From Cristatella mucedo (Eukaryota > Bryozoa > Phylactolaemata > Cristatellidae), in contig WPIO01000060.1 of the NCBI GenBank assembly GCA_009760855.2, forward strand, positions 1,295,501 through 1,359,500: DNA of 64,000 nucleotides, read 5' to 3'. The position numbers and the translations under genes were made by a program. Positions 59,170-64,000 of the stretch are shown here, piece by piece (the stretch's first letter is position 1; the number at the start of each line of letters is the position of its first letter). Below the pieces are notes generated by a model. That model was not told where the DNA came from. It was given only the letters and a program-made list of their open reading frames with translations, and made no database searches.

Positions 59170-60660
59170 TAATGCAAGGTATCTCCGTCTGCAACTCCCT
59201 AAAGCAATGACGACCATGCGTTTGTTACGCAGGACAGTTTTGTATAGCACACTCACAGCCTAAGTGGCTTTCGGTACACATTCGGTAGCCAACAGACTTC
59301 ATCTTACGCAACCAAGAGAAAGTAGGAAGCATAGCAGAGTCACGAGAGCAGTTGAGGTAGTAAATAGCATGGAAGTAGCAGCTCAGGACCGCTGAAAAGA
59401 ATGAGCCACAGTCGGGAATAGCATAGTATTCGTCGTTGCATAGGAATTTCGGAAGCCAGTTCCACAGTCTATAATCCGCAGAGCTATAGCTTCTGTCGCC
59501 AACCATCTTTAAGCGGAGAAATGAAACGGCTAATTTATTGTCCACATAGGACCCGAGGGCGCCAACAGGCTGCAACTAGTGCAGCAGTTCAGCTAGGTAA
59601 GAATGAGCTATGCCGTGGCTGGCTTTGAGGGTCAGCGTAAGATTTTTGCTCTTCGTCCGTTTCTCATCCTGCATATATCCAAATATCTTATTTCTAAATT
59701 ATTTTACTTCTATTTATTTTTAAATCTTTTTTCAAAATTTTGGATCTTTTAAAAAAGGAGACACCTGATCAAACTTCTGGGACTTGACAAGTAGCTTTGC
59801 AGCCATATTTATAGTCAGCTGCAGTGGTGTAGTTGCTTTCTTTGGCAGCCAGCCAAAAGGGATTTACAATAAACAAGTCGATACAGAACTAAGAAGCAAG
59901 TTAAATATTTTGCAAGCCACTGCGGAAGACAGCTCATCAACTTGGATGGGGATCGGCCGTGATGGCTAGCTTTTGAAGCAGTCTTCTACATGAAGCTTTT
60001 AAAACTTGAGGCTGCTGTCAAAAAAGACACCGAAATTTCGAGCACGTGTTGATGGTCGCACAACAGCGTCACCTATTAGAATAGAAAAGCCTTTTAATCC
60101 AGCCACACGCTTAGGGTGGCTTATGAGCAGCAGTTCGGTTTTATCGTCATCGTCATATCGTCGTTTAGTTTCAAGAAGTTTTCCGACATCCAGGATTGAC
60201 TGTCGGCAAGGCAAGTATACAGTTTCTCAGTTGCTGCAGCTGATTCCCCGACGGTTTGAATGTCGCATGCAGCTGAGTATCGTCAGCATAAAAGTGATAT
60301 CCTACTCTATGGGCCTTAATCACTTTTCCCAGAGGTTGTGTTTAAAATGAGAACAGCAAGGGGCCGAGTTCGGATGCTTGAGGGACTCCACAGGTGACCC
60401 GTCTGGTGTGTGAGAAATGACCCCCACGCGACACGGATTGAACGCGATCAGACAAGTAGGATTTAAACCACGGCAGTGCCTAGTCTTCCTGACCGATCGT
60501 TGTTCTCAATCGTTCAAGTAGAATATCGTGATAAATGGTGTCTAAAACAGCTGACAGATAGAGCAGAGCTAGGGCAGTGGCATTCCCGTCGTCATTGCCA
60601 GGTATAATGTCATTGCCAACACGGACGAGAGCAGTTCCACTGGAGTGCTGCCTCTTGAAC
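59170..60660 (-). mobile_element. LINE family B copy, late RT to 3' end
   Basis: The frame 59225-59575 encodes VDNKLAVSFLRLKMVGDRSY, SSADYRLWNWLPKFLCNDEY and YRMCTESHLGCECAIQNCP; 59999-60214 encodes KTELLLISHPKRVAGLKGFS and RNFGVFFDSSLKF. Near 60360-60480 the reverse reads GVPQ-like and [10 protein letters not shown]. It carries an AT-rich insert of about 90 bp at 59670-59760 that other B copies lack. Confidence 0.85.
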
Positions 60661-60879
60661 CCTGGTAGACACGTTTCTTACATTTAATACATTTCAATAT
60701 TTTCAACCAGCTGCTTAGTAAGATCCACACTTTCCTGCACGGCCTGTCATTCGAATGAGTCACAATAGGTTTACCATCAAAGGCTACGCTCAACGTAGGT
60801 CTAACAGTCTTTTTCATGCTGTCTAACCTTGTTTATGGAGAAGTACTTGGAGTTCGTTACTAATATATACGTCATATGC

Positions 60880-63420
60880 GACCGGCCTTAAATGGTTGCA
60901 GAGGACTTCAAAATTCACGTTCACAAACCCTAGCAGCAGTCAGGTCCTCGCATTTATTTACAGTGCAGAGAATGTTGGTTTAATCCAAAAAGTTAATAAT
61001 ACTACTCATATTGGAAGCTATATCCTGCAACTCAGTTTTACTAAGAATGTCTATCAAGCTGACAAAGCGACTGAGTCAGCTCTGACCTTCTTCATTCGTC
61101 GCTCAGTTTCTTTAAGTGCTGCAGTTCCTTTGTACTCGTTGAGCAATGCTGAGTTTTTAGAGACCCTCAGTTCGATAATCATGGATCCGGCGAATTATTT
61201 TTAGATTATCAGTTATGCAAGTCTTCTCGATCTTCACTCATTCTCAGCTAGCAGCACCGACACCTCCACTGATGTGCTGAACATTGAACTTTAGACGGCA
61301 GTTGGTGGACATGTGTCTCCACGTTGTGTCTAGCATGGATTTACGGAAACCCTTTCGAATTCGCCCGAAAACTTGAAAACTTGTGCCATGTTAAGCTCAG
61401 GTTTAATTGGCCATTTTATAATGTCTGGACCATACGATGACATCGCCAATTTTATAGAGTAACTTTGTGTCTGCACTCTGAAGCTCCAAACTGTTCATTG
61501 ATTTTTATCCCCGTTTAACTGAACTGGTTCCTATCGGACCCACAACCAAATCATAAACGGGTCGTTAATTTTTGCCAACTGCGAGTAGTCTAATTCCCAG
61601 ACACTAATATCTCAGTCACCAAGTAGCTTTCAGCTTCTCCATCAAAAAGGTTGCACATGCCCGTATCTCCATTAAGCCCAGTTCAACTGAATCAATTTCT
61701 TAGTTGCTCAGTCTGACCTTCCTCAAGAGATTTTCCGACGCAACGCCGTCTTCATAAATTCCAATAAAATAGCTGGTCTTGGAACGACTTAATACGTCCC
61801 CTCCGGGATCTTTACGGACAACACAACTTAGTCAAGCCGTAACTCAGCTTAAAAATGCCTTTCTGGATAATTGGGTTATTACAGTATCAATCAAGTCGGT
61901 CATCGCTTGAACACTGCAAAAAATCCTGGATTTAATTTTCAGAGCTCCTTCCCAACTACCAACCAGTTTCCTTTTATTCATTTTTGTCAAACATCTTCAA
62001 AAAATAGCCTCAAAGCAACGTGTAGCAAATATTAAATTAAAAAAGTTGCTGATATATTTCAGTCGGGTATTTAGAGACACCAATCCACTGTTACTGCTCT
62101 CCTTTGCCGAACCGAAAACATTCCAAGCAGCAACGAAAAAAGGAATGTCACTGCACTGGCCTTGCTGGATATCTCTGCTGATTTTTACATGATTGATCAC
62201 AGTATTATGCTTGACCAATTGATATCAATAACCGGTCTGGCAGTGGCTTACTAGCGCGGTTTAGGTGGTACTTGTCAGATGTTGCTCAATCCATGCCGTG
62301 TGTTGGCCAAGTCCCACCACCAGTCCTGTGACTCGTGGATCTCCATAATGGTTCACTATCAATCGCTTTCTTTTCGACGTTTACACTTAGCCAATTGGAA
62401 GCATGATCCGAGTCGGTGAGATTGTCAATCGCGTCTCTAGTAATGTTAATAAGGAGTGTTTTCGGTTTAACTGTCAAATTCTGAATGCTTGCCTTTCAAA
62501 TTCTCTATGCTTTATGTCGGCATACTTACATAACTCGAAGGATTATAAAACTTGAGTGCTATTAATAGAACACCTCAAGAGAGTTTAAGGACTACGGCAT
62601 TGCTCTTTCGCTAGGTGACATTGTTATGCGACTGTCACTACGTGCTTGTAATTGCGGTGTCGTCTTTGACCACTGCCCACATTTTGAAATTTTTATTACG
62701 ATTACCTCCAATCAATTTATCTGTAATTTAGATCACTACTGAACCTTCAAATACGATTGAAAACAAGTTATCTATCTCGCTGGTTCTCTCCAGGCTAGAT
62801 TATTGCAATCCTCTTGGACTTGGCAATCTAAAAATGCCCCAGTCCATGGTAGCCTGTGATGAACATTGGTGCCAGGCCTGATGCAACATCGGCAAGATTC
62901 TGTCATTATTATCCTTTGCTGAATGGACTTCGGTGGCTTCGGATTGATGACGGGTACTGAGTAGGGTTCGGAGGCTTACCCACAAGTCTGGGCCATAGCT
63001 CGGCTCCTTCTTATCCAGCTAAATTGCTGAACCAGTTTTGGTATGCTCCTAATCTAAGAACATCCACTAACAATAAAATAGCTGCTAATTTCCTGCAATT
63101 ATAAGCCGTTAGCGAAACAGGCTTCTGCTCTGCTGGTTCTTGACTGTGGAACTGACTTCCGCGATTTATATGCAACGGCATCTTCTATCCTGCTGCGGAC
63201 TGTGGCCCATCCTTTCTACCCATCCCGAGGTTTTACTTCGTGCTTTTCACTACCTCATCTGCTCTCCTTCCCTCCTTACTCAGCTAAGCATTCCACTTTC
63301 TTGTGGTTTCATGAGATTAAGCCTATTGACTCATTCATGCATACTGAAAGCTACTGATTCTATGTGTGGTATAGAAACGCAGCTTGCATTACAATAACTT
63401 GATCCAAGTGGCTTTAACCC
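60880..63420 (+). mobile_element. LINE family B-like relic, endonuclease to 3' end
   Basis: 60890-61050 reads VNNTTHIGSYILQLSFTKN, a decayed endonuclease HTLD block. Near 62155 LALLDISADFYMIDHSIMLD is RT motif A; about 62785 has LVLSRLDYCNPLGLGNLK. 63140-63397 matches the B C-terminus in a shifted frame. If one element, it spans about 2.5 kb and is the longest B copy, with many stops. Confidence 0.7.
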
Positions 63421-63448
63421 GGTACAGAAGGAAATAAATTTCACAAAT

Positions 63449-63673
63449 TTACATAGCGTAGTTTGCCTTCAAGCCCAATGCAACTCCAGCAAGAAAAAAA
63501 ATATGTTTTGCCCATGCAAATCCAGTGGTCGGTGGAACGCCAGTCAAAATTGCAACATTGTGTAAGACCTGGTCACTGCTAGTTACCGCAGATTTGCATT
63601 CAGCTGACTCGAATAGCACAGCTAGCAGCCTATAACACAATATATTCTTAACAGCCATTGATACCCTCGACAA
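63449..63673 (-). other. Unassigned open frame with hydrophobic C-terminal part
   Basis: A 74-codon minus-strand frame ends with two apolar stretches (NVAILTGVPPTTGFAWA and IFFLAGVALGLKANYAM). I recognise no family. It sits between a decayed LINE B copy ending near 63420 and a short hairpin repeat at 63770. It could be an exon of the transporter's unseen N-terminus, part of another gene, or chance. No splice signal decides between these. Confidence 0.15.
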
Positions 63674-63769
63674 ACATTAGCTGATTCCAGTCTCTTTTGT
63701 AGCAGCCGAGCTGGTTTAGTCGGCGCTTTCGGTGCTCGCCTGGGGACCAAAGTCTGGCTGATGCAGAGG

Positions 63770-63860
63770 GCTTGATCCCCAAGGCATATGTGAGTGCCTG
63801 AATAGAGATTAAGTTCTCTTAGGAATAGAGATTAAGTTTTCTTGGGATGCAATGCAAGTG
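63770..63860 (+). repeat. Short hairpin repeat, with its core duplicated
   Basis: CATATGTGAGTGCCTGAATA, GAGATTAAGTTCTCTTAGGA, then a second ATAGAGATTAAGTTTTCTTG. This is the repeat of 9265 in plus orientation with its hairpin core present twice in tandem (about 27 bp apart). Confidence 0.75.
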
Positions 63861-63874
63861 AATCAAATAAGCAA

Positions 63875-64000
63875 ATGGAGAAGCCTTACTGATGTCATCA
63901 CTGCTTGCAACAGCTATACAAGATCGTCCAACTCAGGATTTGAACCCACGTCATGTGGAGCGAAGTCGTTAAAAGCAACCACATTACCAAGTGTGCCATC
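63875..64000 (-). mobile_element. tRNA-derived SINE, cut by the window end
   Basis: ACAGCTATACAAGATCGTCC, ACTCAGGATTTGAACCCACG, and AAAAGCAACCACATTACCAA are the reverse of body, B box and A-box region. The remaining head lies beyond 64000. Confidence 0.8.

Overview
This is a stretch of animal nuclear DNA, most likely from an invertebrate. It has widely spaced, spliced exons joined by GT-AG introns of 0.4 to 15 kb. It also has many decayed LINEs and SINEs and long (GA)n, (CA)n and (TA)n tracts. There are no operons, ribosome binding sites or other prokaryotic features. I cannot name the species.

The one host gene I can reconstruct lies on the minus strand and crosses almost the whole window. 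It is an ABC transporter of subfamily C, closest to ABCC4/MRP4. Ten exons join in one frame from about 54.1 kb down to 0.1 kb, giving 812 codons. Exon order matches the protein: TM2/TM3 loop, TM3-TM4, the ITGxxxIKMYxWE loop, TM5-TM6, the RIQxFLLLDE linker, NBD1 split over three exons, a long acidic linker, TM7, a glycosylation-rich outer loop with TM8, and the GRILNRFSKDIG loop. All ten boundaries agree in phase. NBD1 keeps its Walker A, Q-loop, LSGGQ, Walker B and H-loop, so the gene looks functional. The N-terminal exons are missing or only tentatively seen (a candidate near 55.5 kb). TM9-TM12 and NBD2 lie beyond position 1.

The introns are mostly transposon graveyard. LINE family A is CR1/L2-like, with endonuclease and reverse transcriptase remnants and a 3' hairpin followed by TTATTATTA. 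It occurs at 0.5-3.6, 11.8-14.0, 15.9-18.6, 25-32, 37.8-42, 44.6-48.7, 51.5-53.3 and 55.3 kb. LINE family B is a second RT-bearing family with a long conserved C-terminal tail. It occurs at 0.9-1.8, 18.6-20.1, 45.1-45.5, 59.2-60.7 and 60.9-63.4 kb, with short 3' stubs elsewhere. Twice a B fragment interrupts an A copy. A tRNA-derived SINE with an intact B box occurs five times (4.1, 9.8, 33.0, 57.7 and 63.9 kb). A further short repeat shares the hairpin of family A.

I found no complete, intact transposon ORF and no second host gene that I can name. Intervals not listed contain intronic sequence in which I see no feature. Boundaries of decayed repeats are approximate.
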